Assembly: GCA_004154925.1 (NCBI GenBank)
Contig: QJNS01000038.1
Location: 248,001 to 312,000 of the forward strand
Reading direction: 5' to 3'
DNA length: 64,000 nt
Source of the DNA: Monosporascus cannonballus
Taxonomy: Eukaryota > Ascomycota > Sordariomycetes > Xylariales
Below, piece after piece: positions 1 through 11,745 of this stretch. A model generated the notes under the pieces. The model saw only the letters and a program-made list of their open reading frames with translations, did no database searches and had not been told where the DNA came from. The translations under genes were made by a program, and so were the position numbers. Numbering within the stretch: position 1 is the first letter of the stretch; each line of letters starts with the position of its first letter.

Positions 1-3000
1 AAGCCCGGCAAACTCGCCGGATAGCCTCTCGCGCCGCGCGCCTTATCCCCGTTTCAGCTGGCTGGACTGACAAACTTCAGCTCTGAGGGAAATAGTCAAA
101 AGCATTGACACATTTCAGTTATTAGCATGTGCTGGGCTGGGGGCGGTTTAATTGAGCCGAGTGGGTACCGAGCCCTACCCCACAGTAGGGTTATTTCCCT
201 TCCCTGCTAACCCTACCAAAGTACATAGGTACTCAGCGCTAGGTTGACTACAGTTCTTGGGGGCCCTCCAGTGAAAGTATCCATAGGCGAGCGGGCGCTT
301 CCCTGGCGGGGAATACCCAGGACAGATGAGGAGTTGGCCAAGCTGGCTTTCCAGCAACCGAAGGATGGACCAAGTGCTGGCCTCGAAACGCTTCAGGTTG
401 GCAAGCTAAACCAGTTTGTGCTAGTATCTCCGTTCGCTCTTGGACGACGACACCTTCCTACTCGGGCCAGCAAGGACGAAATAGTAAAAAAGCGACAGCA
501 CTAGGGGGAACATGAGTCTCTGCGTCCAAGTGCACAAGTGCGGTTGTGAGAAAGGTAGGTAACCCTTTCGAGAACGTATACCAGATCTGGCCGTGTCGTC
601 GAGCTGTTGAAGACTGTCGGCATTCGATATTGGAAGCTGTGATGCAAGTAGGCAATGCAATGCAATCGATCACCCTGTGATTCCCGTTGCACAGAGAGAC
701 ACATTCACAAAAGAAGCGATCCATAGCACTAACCTCAGTATGTACTAGCACTAGGACAAGATGTCGTGAGCGTTCAATCGGCGATATTACATGGAAGACC
801 TCGATGTGAAGGGCATCCCGCCCCAACGTCGAAGGTGGTCGACTAGTTACCTAATGGTTGGTTGAACGGTACTATCTACAGAACGCGATGCTGTGACCGG
901 CGAGTGATGTTATTCCTTGCAACCCGCGGTTGACGGGCTAGGCTACTGAGTATGTAAGTATTTATCCCGGGTATCTGTAAGATTGCAATGAAACTTCTGT
1001 ACTCAGAGAATGGTACGGCTTAAGAAGAGCGTGTGTTGCTACCACTTATGAGTTCTCCAAGGAAGGCATATCATGAACAAGGCCTGCTCACAAGTGTTCA
1101 TACAGCTCTATCATATTCATATATACTTATCAACGGAGGTAGATGCTTGCCAAGAGGGAAACCCCCATCCATGGCGCCGCCAATATATAGAGACTAAGCA
1201 CATCGCCCCGTGACGCGGTCACGGTCACATCCACTATCTAGCCGTTGCCATCACCGCGTACCCAAATATTCCTAGCCGAGGCTACACACACCATGGACTC
1301 ACAATCCGCCTAGTAGTATATCGCTCTCGTCGCCATGAATGGCAAGGCGCTCGATTGGCTTTTCAAAGCTCCGTCAGCTGGTGATGCCCAAGTAGTGTAA
1401 CAGGGCTCAACGACTCACTTTTCAGCCATACTAGCCGGTGCACGGTCGCACCATACGCTGGGCACATGCGATACATACATATACGCAGTGTAAGCCCGCT
1501 TACCTATGTAGCCTTCGATGACAAAGAGGGAAATTCCGAGTGCATGGTTTCCCCAAATCGAGGTGATCCAAACCCTACGAACAAATGTCAAGTACCAAAA
1601 GACGCCGCCTACGAGTTGAGTCGCTCGAAGGAACATGCTGTTGCTCTCACGGCTTATTCCGCGGACTCTACGCTCCTCTTTTAATCTCCAACGGCTTAGA
1701 TGACAGATATCACCCGCCAAGGGAATCAGGGATGATCTGAGCTTTGTGTCTTGCCAGCATCTTGGGACGAAAGCTCGCGGAAAGTCTTGCCTCTCCCACC
1801 CCCTCTCTTTCTGTCAGTGTTCTCTCTCCCTGTCGAATCCGCCGTCTTGCCCCTTTACAGAGGAGACAAAAAACGATAGATAGCGAAGTACCTCATCTAA
1901 TAAACTCAGCATCCATTCACCCTCCATCTCGAATGTCGGTTTACGTTGGTAGCAATGACGCTCAACTTCAAGATATTACACCATCACTACCGGCATTCGT
2001 ATCTCACTGCCGATGCATGCGCTTGAAAACCCTGCCGTAGTGATGTGTTTTTTCTGTGTTTATTTATGGAGGCTGGGCAGCCGGTCATGCATGGTGGACG
2101 CCCCAAGGTGCGGACCAACAACGCTGCCGACGGATGGTGCATCCAAGAGTGTCACCCGGGAAGTCAGTCGGCCAGCTTGGCGAGAGCTTTCCGATGTGCG
2201 AGCCGGCAACTTTCGCTGATCCCTTCCCAATCGGGAGATCAGGATCTTAAGTGCGTGTATTAATGGGTTGCGAAGTGCCGAGGGTCGCTTGCTTTTATGT
2301 AGCATCGGCCTCCCTTATTACCACCGTCTGGCAGGCGCAGTAGTTACTGGCTCGCCCGCCGCGAAACGGAAAGGAGGACCGCGACCTGCATGGTTCATCA
2401 CCATGCAGATGAAATGAAGTAGAAGTATAGTATAGGTAGTAATACGCCGGTATATTCCTTTCCCCCGGCCTATGTACCCAGGTACCCGAACAGGGCAAAA
2501 CACCCCATCAGCCGCGTCACGTTTTCTATGTGATCAGCACTTTGCAGGGAAAGCAACGATTGATCATCGCCCATTGCGCCTCAACCCGTCCTGGGATTTG
2601 ACACTTCCAAGGCCGGTCAATTCAAAGTCGACAGCACTTTTTCACTCAGCATGACGGCGCCGCGCACCGATGCAGGACCTCAACTGTGCGCATACGATAT
2701 ATATGTAGTATCTCTTGAAACCGCCATCATCTGACATTTTGCGACGAATCACGCCCCCATCGAGCGCACACGGGCTGCGGGAAAAGGGTTGTATCGAGTT
2801 AATGATATGCTTTGTTTTCGGCGCGAAACTTCGCAAGGTGCCCCGCCGATATCGAGATGGTGCGACACCATATCGTGGTACGATTCGGAACAAGGGCAGG
2901 GCAACTATCCGGTTTCCGTCATATGAGAATCTGTAGTACCTGGCTTCTACAACGCTATTTTGGCTATAGTCACTAATGCCCATATAATCAATCAGATGTA

Positions 3001-5378
3001 AGGTTTTGCGCAGTTACCCGCACGACAGATGTTGCGTTACGAGAGTGATTGCGCGTCATCAACCCCAGAAGTGAGGGCTCCTAGGGGCTGTTCTGCCAAC
3101 CCGCCCCCTTCCCGCGAAGAAGTTTCAACCCCAAAACCCCACAACCACAAAAGCACTGGCCTCGTCAGAAGCGGTTACACTAGCAGGATACTGATCGTCC
3201 CGGTTGCACTCATTTCCCGGTGGTCAGACCGCCTATTGGCAAAGCGGCTGCCCTTTCAGCTCCGGCTGCCTGTCCTAATATCTCAGCAACGACCTTTCCG
3301 AGGCTTGGCGGCGGGTCGCCTTGCGTTCAGCTGGCCCCTAAAATCCTATTGGTAACTACTCCTAGTAAACATTCGCTGTGCAAGATGCTGTTAATCGACG
3401 CCGTAGGTCCTCCTACAGGATTTTCGAGTTTTTATTAATGCAAGCGCTGCGTTTTTAATGCCCACTAGGTCGCAATCAGGAGAGTGGTGCATTCAAATGC
3501 CTGGGATATTCTTAGTGTCGGTTTGTGCGTCTTGCTAACTCCGCTTGTTACTCGCTACTATGCTAACTTAGTGTCATTGGCATGATGATCCCACCGTGTC
3601 GGACTGGAAGATATATAGGCGACGGCTTCGCCTGGAGATGTGTGTATATGATGATAAGATGGAGGCGTGCTCTTACAGTCAAGACCCCTGCCTCGCATCC
3701 CTTCATTGCTGTCTCACATCGGCTGGTAGCACAATGATTACCTACTCACAGTTTAGAGTCCATAGTTGAAAAAGCAAATAGCTTCAATGATTAGTCTACC
3801 TCTTAAGCCCCATCTCAGCGGACCTCATCATCAATTAGATACAGTCCTGTTGCCATCAGAGGCTCTGGTAAACCAGCCCTCTCTATACTTCCCATCCTCA
3901 AGTCCTCTTCACGAAACTTAACCTCCCCTCCAGCTTCGCGGCACAGATAGCCCCTATTCTATCCAAGCCGGTTCATATTCCTTAACCACGATTCAAACAA
4001 GTATGCATTTTAGCTTCTAGCCGACTAGGAAGATTGATAAGGAAGTTGAGAACCCATGACCCCTACAAGCATATCGACCAGCACAGAGGAGTGTTGTCCG
4101 GTGCAGATTCCGGCATCCACTACAATCACCGAACTCAGCTGTTCGCTGTCGTAACAAAGCCATCATGGGAGGCGACCGAAGATCTACAGTGCTTTCTCTA
4201 ATGTAGGATGCCGTCTAGGAATCGTATTGTTTCCTCTGGAAAATAGGGCTACCCCTATATGAGGTGGCAAGGCTAAGAAATTCTTCGCATTTCCTAGCCT
4301 ATGTCACACCTTAAGAGTTCCTTTGTTCCTAATTGAGCCTACCATATACGGTTTTACATACAAACCCTACACCTAATTAACTACGAGCACCCTACTTTGA
4401 AAATGGCAACCTCAACAAGGCCAAAATACCAGCGAGCCACAACGGAGAGAGCGGACAACCCAGCATACATGGAGTTGTCAATGAGGAAGTTGCCGACCAG
4501 ATCTATCCTAGTTCGGGCAGCGCGTGCCAGAATCGTAACCCGTGTATTGTGAGGTCGCCTTCCAATCCCAACGCTGTGTGACCATTGATATTAGCTGACT
4601 GCACATAAAGGTATATATATGTATCTTCGACTGAACTAGAGATAGCTCGTAGTGTTAGGCTTGACACGGCAGCTACGCCTAGCAACAGCCACGGTTGCAT
4701 GCCACAACACTGCCATTCCCTACTCGATCTCACGTTGATCTCCTATTGATCACCCTAACGTCTCTCTCGGTAGAGAGCAACATCAAACAGATTGCGCCAT
4801 TTGGTAGAGCGTTCTAGGTCGACATGGCTGCCCTATTAGAACCTAATATCAAGCCTTCCCGTTATGATAAGGTTGTTTAGGGAATATTTTCATAACAAAA
4901 TACAAGGAATCTTAATGCCTAGGAGGAGGCCTCGAGCCCATAGAAGCTTCATCGGTAGCGTATAATTCATCCTCTCTCACTCCCTGCTTTTTAACTCCAC
5001 AACAGAACAATGCGGGTTGCCAGCCCTGTTAGGGGAATTTTCTAGCAACCTTATCCTCCTCTAGCAAGGGAAGCCAGGTGAAATACGGAGTAAAGTCCAA
5101 CAAGTGGGCATAAGCATCTTGCCTCTTCGTATGCCATCAGTAATAATAGAAAAGAAACCTAAATCACGAAACTAAACGTCAAGGTGACTACGCTGTCCTC
5201 ATATAACGTAAAAAGCCCTATTTATATCTTTTTTCCAGTCCGTCTTCTTTCTGGTCTCATTTCTGCTTCTCTCCTAGTACTCAATTCTATTCATCATTTC
5301 CGCCTGCTTAAATAGAAGGACTAAGACCTCAAAAGTGACATCCATTATTCTGAAAGCGAGAGCATTACCAGAGGCGCC
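1..5378. other. Intergenic stretch, no supportable gene
   Basis: Normal-composition sequence in which the only open frames are shorter than about 125 codons. They overlap one another on both strands and show no recognisable domain, signal peptide or credible splice chain. Short ACCTAGGT-like palindromic bits (for example near 2,470) are the only repeated motif I noticed. No tRNA-like cloverleaf or rRNA segment was seen. Confidence 0.5.
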
Positions 5379-7270
5379 ATGGGGAATCTGATTAGTGTTT
5401 TGCAACGGCGGATCTCGGGCGGTTACCGACTCCTAGGGCAGGCACCTAACAGGCTTCTAAGGCCCTGTTCAAGCCAAGGTATCACGGATTCTCATTCCAA
5501 AACCGAGTTGACAACGGTAGATCCCCTGGTGGCTGCTGCATTGCATAATCTTGATTGCAGCCTCCTTTGTAGACTTCCCGAGGAGCCGTTGCATCAAATT
5601 ATGAAACTCCTCGATCCATCGGGCGTGCAGTGCTTGAGACGGACATGTCGGTTGTTCCTCCGCCTCTATTCATCTCGCGAATTAAGCGACAGCCATCCCA
5701 AAATCGTGTATCAGCCTCAGCCGGCCTTGTCGTTCTCTCCTTGGCTCGAACCTGATAGGCGGACTGGCGACAAATCCGACCAGATACCCCGTGACCCGTG
5801 GAAACCATTTAAAACGCAGCCTGATCGAGATAGTGAAGACTTGTGCGACGGTTGCCGCAAGATGAGGAATTTTCCTGTGTGGGTGGCAAAGATGGGCCGG
5901 CTATCTCGGCAGTATATGCATTATTCCGGCTGCCAAACCGACCATCCAGTTGGAGTGTTCTATGCAGCTCAGCGCAAGTCCCGTCAGAATCTCGAGTCTG
6001 CATAGGACACGAGGGCTTTGTTCGATTATGCGACCACGAAGTGATCAGGTGGGCTGAGATAGCCAAGGCTGCACGCGATCTGGCGGATCTCAAGACTGCA
6101 AAATCACGAAAGGTGCTCTGGACTCGATGCGAAGATGCCAGTCACGCTCCAAAGCATCACGGTACTTTGGCACTGCAGCTGCTCCACGACTACGCAAAAC
6201 CTACGGCCGAGATCGTACGCGACGGCCATGACCCTCCCCGTCTCGTCATGCAATGGTGCGGGCACCTGGCGCTTCCAGATTTCGATCACACGTGGAAGCC
6301 AACCCCTGATGTGATCCGTTGTTGTCTCAAACAATTTCGCCGTGGCGCAGCCGAGTTGATCGCCCCCGAGTTCCCTCCGGGCCGCCTGATAGAAATGAAC
6401 TGCTTCGACCCAAACCGTTGCGGTTGCCTATACTATGCCGGGCGGGAAAAGCTTTCAGACAATGGCGACTCAGTCCTTCGAAGGTGCTAAATATGGTAAA
6501 CGAGATCTGGTCACCTTCTTGCCGGGTCCATCAAGAAGCGCGATTGGGACCCCTTAGACCTTCGCAGAAAGACGACCTCAGGGACTTGCATTCGGCCTCG
6601 AGCTCATCTTGCCATCCGGCCACAACGCAAACCCCTTCCTTAGAACACGAAGAGCAAAGAGGAGCCCATCGCACTTCAACTATCACTCATGGACACCAAT
6701 ATTTTGGACCTCAGATTGTCTCGCACACGACGAAAGATAAAGGAGAACTTAGTGTAGGAATAAACGCATGCGCCCGCAGGAGGGCAATGCTTACGTGTGC
6801 ACTATGGATGCGAGTTTTCTATTCTATCCCAATGGCATAGTTCAATCTATTATATGGCTTCAGCCTGGTGGCAGGCCATTGACGTAAGTTGCTTGCCTTT
6901 CTGCTTTTCCCTCCTCGAATTATTCTCAGCTTGATTCTGCGCCCATGTGTGCCCAGCAAGATGACGGTTAGGAGTTTCGGCTTTGGTATGCTATTTTCAA
7001 GAACCAGAGACCTATCAAGACGTTATAGGTGACTATCGCTGACATCAAACATCACAGCCGGACTCTTACCACCTGACTCAGGATGCGGAAGCCTATGGAG
7101 TGACCTGGTGTCACGAAGAAGGATGCAGAAACGATTACAAATATATGAAGAAGGCTCTTGTCCCTCTCCGGGAGAAACATCAGGGGTGTAGCCAAGGATG
7201 CCCCGTGGGAGCAAGAGTAAGCTCCCGAGTCTGGGGAACAAATTACCGCGTCGTGGCCTTTCAATCGTGA
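5379..7270 (+). pseudogene. F-box-like protein gene, interrupted by frame changes
   Basis: The first open frame (5,379-6,005) starts at an ATG. Around residues 63-95 it has a leucine-rich F-box-like segment (LPEEPLHQIMKLLDPSG, then CLRRTCRLFLRL), the part expected to bind Skp1 in SCF ubiquitin ligases. Homologous-looking text continues in another frame from about 5,985: RVCIGHEGFVRLCDHEVIRW, a cysteine/histidine-bearing block typical of fungal F-box families. It runs to a stop at 6,488-6,490 and resumes in the same frame around 6,542 (DWDPLDLRRK) and 6,779-6,886 (ending SAWWQAID). A plausible intron (GTAAGT at about 6,887 to CAG before 7,054) leads to a last block containing WCHEEGCRND and GCPVGARVSS, which stops near 7,268. 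The frame change at about 5,975-5,990 has no room for a normal intron, and frame 2 carries stops between 6,490 and 6,779, so the gene is probably inactivated. Alternatives are assembly indels or unrecognised introns. Confidence 0.55.
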
Positions 7271-9219
7271 GTACTACCTGTTGTTATTTACCTCCGATGC
7301 CTAGGAATATATTATAGTTGAACTGGATGCCGCGGAAGCAATCGCGATACAAACAAATGGCTGCGAACGGTGTTTGGTTCTGATGGAGAAGATGTACACA
7401 TTAGGTGCGAAAGGTGTAGTCTAGATAGCTAGAACTGCCAGGGCTGTCATGGCAACGCTAGACACACACTGTTTTGAGTATTTGGCGGTAGGAACGAATA
7501 TGATAGAGTCGGTCAGGCCCTTTATCGTTTGAGCTAGAAACGATTACATACATGCGAACTTCTACGAAGTTGGACAGAAGGTGAGGCTCCCCTGCAAAGC
7601 AGAAGGAGGTTACCCTGGAAAGATTTGTATGTGAAAACGTACGGGGCAGGCTTAATTAAAAATCAGGGAATGCTCAAGATGCGTCGTAGAAGATAGAATT
7701 GTCTATATTAAAGCTATGGAATCCCAACAACAGCTAGCGGAACATCCGGGCTATATGAACAGGCGAATAATCGTATTCTTCAGCTGATTATTCCATGATT
7801 ATCCCGATTTTTTCCATGATTAATACCTGGGTGAATAACGGAAAGCTATGAAGGGTTTAGGAGTATGTTTTTAGTACTCGCCGTCTCGAATAGGGGTAGC
7901 CCCACCTTTCCCGAAGCTGAGCCCCGGATTCCCTAGAGAATTAGACAGGTTGCTTTCTCTTCTACACGGTAAATATTGTCGCCTCAAGCAGTGGACCAAT
8001 CAGCCGCCACCTCACGAGTAGATCGCTAGAGAAATGGCCAGGTACGGACGAGCCAAGCCAATTAAATACGATAAATGTCCAGCGTAGCAGATATGTGCTC
8101 ACGGGCAGGTCCAACTTGATATGTCGTTTTCTGGATTCTCCTGTCCGAAGCGCTTAAAACCACCTGACAATTTTCGTACTACCATGGGACATTACAACTT
8201 TATCCTAATATTCCCAAGTTTAGAAACGATATGCCGGTAATAGACACGCCAAAGTCCCATATCTAGGTCTGCCATCTGATATTGCATTAGGTTCACGGAG
8301 GACTGGGAGGAATAGCGATTTCCATGGAGTGGGTTCGTAAGCGATACGCAGGAGGGGGCTTCTATCCGCTATTACTTATCCTCTTTATCCTCTTGTTTCT
8401 AGGATTTCAAGCATCTCAAGTCGTCTAAGATCCTAGCGAGGATCATCTCTTGGAGATAGGCAGATCGGGGGTAGAAGAGTGGTGAATAGTCGTACCCTCG
8501 TACACAAGAGTCTTCAGAGGTAGCTTAATTGTTTCCCGTTGGCACCGTATCCTCCACCGCTCCTCGGACAGAGGTCATCGTCCTAGGCCCTCGCGGCGTG
8601 GGGGAGACATCCAGCTGCTACCCAAGTTTAGCGCCCTTCGCCGTAGATAGCCCCTATTTTTCGCGCACATACCGGGATCTCTTCCTGGAATTAGAATAGA
8701 ACTAATAGCCATAGCTTGGCACCACTAACCCGAAGAACACCAGAGTCCGACCGCAACTAACTGCGATGTAAGTTATGGGGTTGTTATTACATTACAAATT
8801 ACAGCCACTAAAGCTACTAAAGCTACTAAGACGTGGGACTACTTCTAAACTTAACATTAACGACTCGCTGCTCTAATGTAATGCAACACATGTTGAATAC
8901 GCGCAGGTGTGTTAAACACCGCCGCCGATGCTAGACAGAAAACAGGAGGGAGGACCACCGCAAAGTCCGGCTTGTGGGACCGCCCCCCCACCCCCCCATC
9001 TTCTGAATCTCATCCCTATCCTGTTAAAGCGCCGTCGGAAGATCGCTTCGCTATCCATTTTATGTGAGAAAGAGCAAACGCGCGCCGCCCCTTCCTTTCA
9101 CTGGTTAACGTACCTGTAAGCACGATGCTGGTATTCTTCGTGAGTGCCTTGGACTTGCGCATGGGCCTCCTTAGTTGCGACAAAACCTAAGGCCCCTTTT
9201 CGTTGGACGCCGCATTGGC
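7271..9219. other. Gene-free stretch with a degraded repeat
   Basis: No open frame here encodes anything I recognise. It contains the dispersed repeat described separately at 7,573-7,850. Around 8,340-8,800 there is pyrimidine-rich sequence with many stops that could be an old transposon, but I see no diagnostic domain. A short triplet-like run (actaaagct, repeated) lies near 8,805-8,830. Confidence 0.4.
7573..7850 (+). repeat. Dispersed repeat, copy 1 (partner at 37,373)
   Basis: This stretch aligns collinearly with 37,373-37,660. Shared blocks in order are AGAAGGTGAGGCT.CCCTGC, GATTTGTATG..AAAACGTA, GGCTTAAT.AA.AATC, CCGGGCTATAT and a T-rich tail with TTTTTTCCAT. By eye roughly two thirds of positions match, with small gaps, so both copies are old. 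I see no open frame or terminal inverted repeats, so the class of element is unknown. Confidence 0.6.
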
Positions 9220-10533
9220 CTACTCGACCTGCGCCCATCTCCTTTCCCGCAGTGGAATCTCCTTGCCGCTCCTCTCCCGCGTACCATCGGCCTCTTCTCT
9301 CCACGCCCAGTACTCGCCTAGCCTGAGCTCGGCATAGGTGGCGTAATCAAAATCAATCTGGGAGATGGTAGCCTGAATCAGGGCCCATATTCCCCAGTAA
9401 AACCCAGGGACCCCGCGGAACGTGTCGACTTCGTGTAATAACTTCCGACTTTCGGCCTCTTCGTCTACCGGCCCGGTCTGCCCTGGTAATAGCTTGAAGT
9501 ACGTGCGGATGTACTCTCTGATGAACTCCGTCCGTTGTGCGCGCGTGGGCAGCACGCTGTAGTCGCAGTCGAAGCCTCCCCACTCGGCGAAGTGGTTCGC
9601 TATATCGAATGCTGCCGGAGAGGGAGTGGCGTATTCATAGTCTATGAAGTTCACAAGCTCCTGGGAACTGTTACCGTTCATGTCTGCGGCCTTCGGCTCA
9701 ACGATAACGTTCCCGCACAATAGGTCGCAGTGTGCGAAGACAAGCTGTCATTTTCAAATTAGCATCTATCTGAACCGCTCACGCGTAATGAATAGGGAGC
9801 TCACCCCGTTCTCCCCCAGACCCGGACGCTGACTTAACTCCGCTATTAATTTCCTAAGCTCCTTCTGTAGTACTGCCTGTCTCGTGCGCTGCGCTTCGGT
9901 CTTAGTAGGGAGTGCCAGAATCCACTTCTGCATTACCGTCCACACGTTAGGGGGCGGTTTCCCCGGTGCCACGAGATCAACAGCTACCTCATGGGAGCCA
10001 TTGGTTAGCCCGTCCAAGCCGTTCTTCTGCGGATAGCTTTCATGTATACATGGTACGGTTGCGTGCCATTGGGCCAGGCGCCTCGCAACTGCTAGGTATA
10101 TCGATGGTATCCTTAAATCCGCAGGAGACGTGGGACGGCCACGGATGTAGCGGTACATCATGCCATTGTCAAACCGTGCGAATAGCTTGGGCGCCAGGCC
10201 GAATTTCTCGAGGAGCTCATGGTTCTGCGTCTCACGTGGGCGGTCTATTATCACGTCGGTGCCATTCCCATAAGCTCGTAGCAAAATAGCCTCGTTGTCG
10301 ATCTCCTCTTCCGACAAGCCTTCCTTTTTATTGACCGCTTTCAATAACGTATTTGTGATGCCGTCGGTGAATCGTACGAATTCGACTCCCGAATCTGGAC
10401 TGGCCCATTCGGGTCTCAGAGCCAGGACGAGCTTTCTGGCAGAGTCGGGGTCATTGCTCTCGTAGGATAGCGGGATGAAGCGCACACGGCCCAGGAGGCA
10501 ATTGGTGACTCCGTTTGAAGTATGTGAAGGCAT
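9220..10533 (-). CDS. EKI1: Ethanolamine kinase (choline/ethanolamine kinase family)
   Basis: Predicted to phosphorylate ethanolamine with ATP, the first cytosolic step of the CDP-ethanolamine branch of phosphatidylethanolamine synthesis. Two exons: 10,533-9,805 and 9,744-9,220, separated by a 60-nt intron (donor GTGAGC, acceptor GACAG). They join in frame to give about 417 residues, usual for the family. The N-lobe has the FVRFTDGITNTLLKA segment and the FDNGMMYRYIRGRP block that resembles the ethanolamine kinase signature. The second exon opens with the Brenner phosphotransferase motif HxDxxxxN (His248, Asp250, Asn255), followed by VNFIDYEYATPSPAAFDIAN, which contains the second catalytic Asp. 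Choline kinase is the main alternative, but the sequence looks closer to the ethanolamine-preferring branch. The start is the first ATG of the frame (MPSHTSNG). An extra upstream exon cannot be excluded. Confidence 0.88.
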
Positions 10534-11268
10534 AGTCGGTCGCCGGTATGGTTCCTTCGTTATGGATGGAAATGACAGCGAGTTAAAGAGATCGGGAAGT
10601 TGTCACTATTATATCAATAGGGGGTTCTTTCACCGCCAAGGATGTGGATGTGCGTGGGTATTGTTGGATTGGGACACGCGTGGACCTTGCTAGCTTGGTA
10701 TTGATATGGAAAATTCTTGTCTTAAAGCGAGAGTAATTAATAGACTCTAGAGGTTGGAATAAGAGGTGATTAGGCGTTTAGTTAACTTATGTAATGTTTA
10801 GCTGCTGGCCCAATAATTTGGGAAAACTGGATGGATACGGCAAAGGACGTCATTGCCTCCGTCCGATCTACCTAGGTACTCTGGGCAAGGTCACAAGTGA
10901 TTTGCGGAGACTCGGCAATAGAAAGACTTGTGGGAAAATGAGAGAAAAAAGGGTCAACTTTGTTTAGAAAGCACGGATACAATGGTGTTGGAAGGTTAGA
11001 GCTAGAGAGCTGGAGAGGTACGAGGTTAGAGGCACCGGAACAGAGGATTCTGGGCATGCAATTGGAAGAAGGCTTGGTTTCTGTGGGTTCCAGTTATTTG
11101 CCTGGTCAGGGCATGATGTACCTGCACTAGACGCTAGATATTAGCTCGACCGCTTGATCCCCTTTTGATAGGGCTAGGGCGGAGGGGGCAAGGAGGGGGT
11201 ATGGAGGTTAAATAAGCTAGTTGCAACCGTCCAACCTTTATTGAAGGGGTGGCTTAAGTATGTATGTA

Positions 11269-11302
<34 letters not shown>

Positions 11303-11745
11303 CGAAGTAGCCATTGCGAGCATAACCTATGATAAAGAGGGCCCGCTGATATTGTGCAAAGAAAAGCCAAATATGTACCTAGGCAGATACATGCAAATCA
11401 TAATCGTGGGTGGAAGGCTTGGTGTCATCTGTACGAAGTATCCGAGATCAAATCGTGAAACCGTGACACGAGATCGGTTGCTTTTCTCGATTTGGGGAAT
11501 GCTGAATTAGGTACCTAGGTACCCAAAGCTCATGGTTGATGTAATACTAACGTAGTAGGTCTAGTTTCATTACCGTCTTTGCCAAAGCACCGAATCGCTG
11601 AGCATGTGAAATTGAATTCCATTACCTAGCTCACTCACTCGGATACGAGCCATGAGGCTGCGATGAAATTACTTACGACGAGCTACACATGCAGGTAAGG
11701 GGTGGAGGGGAGGATGTCAAACAAGTCAAGTATCTACTGCACCTG
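10534..11745. other. Intergenic, with a TA microsatellite
   Basis: Lies between two minus-strand genes: the 5' flank of the ethanolamine kinase and the 3' flank of the CorA-like gene. There is a (TA)n run at about 11,259-11,302 and a perfect palindrome GGTACCTAGGTACC at about 11,510-11,523. No gene seen. Confidence 0.5.
11259..11302. repeat. (TA)n microsatellite
   Basis: An alternating TATGTATGTATATATGTA run passes into uninterrupted TA dinucleotides. It is likely length-polymorphic and has no coding role. Confidence 0.9.
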
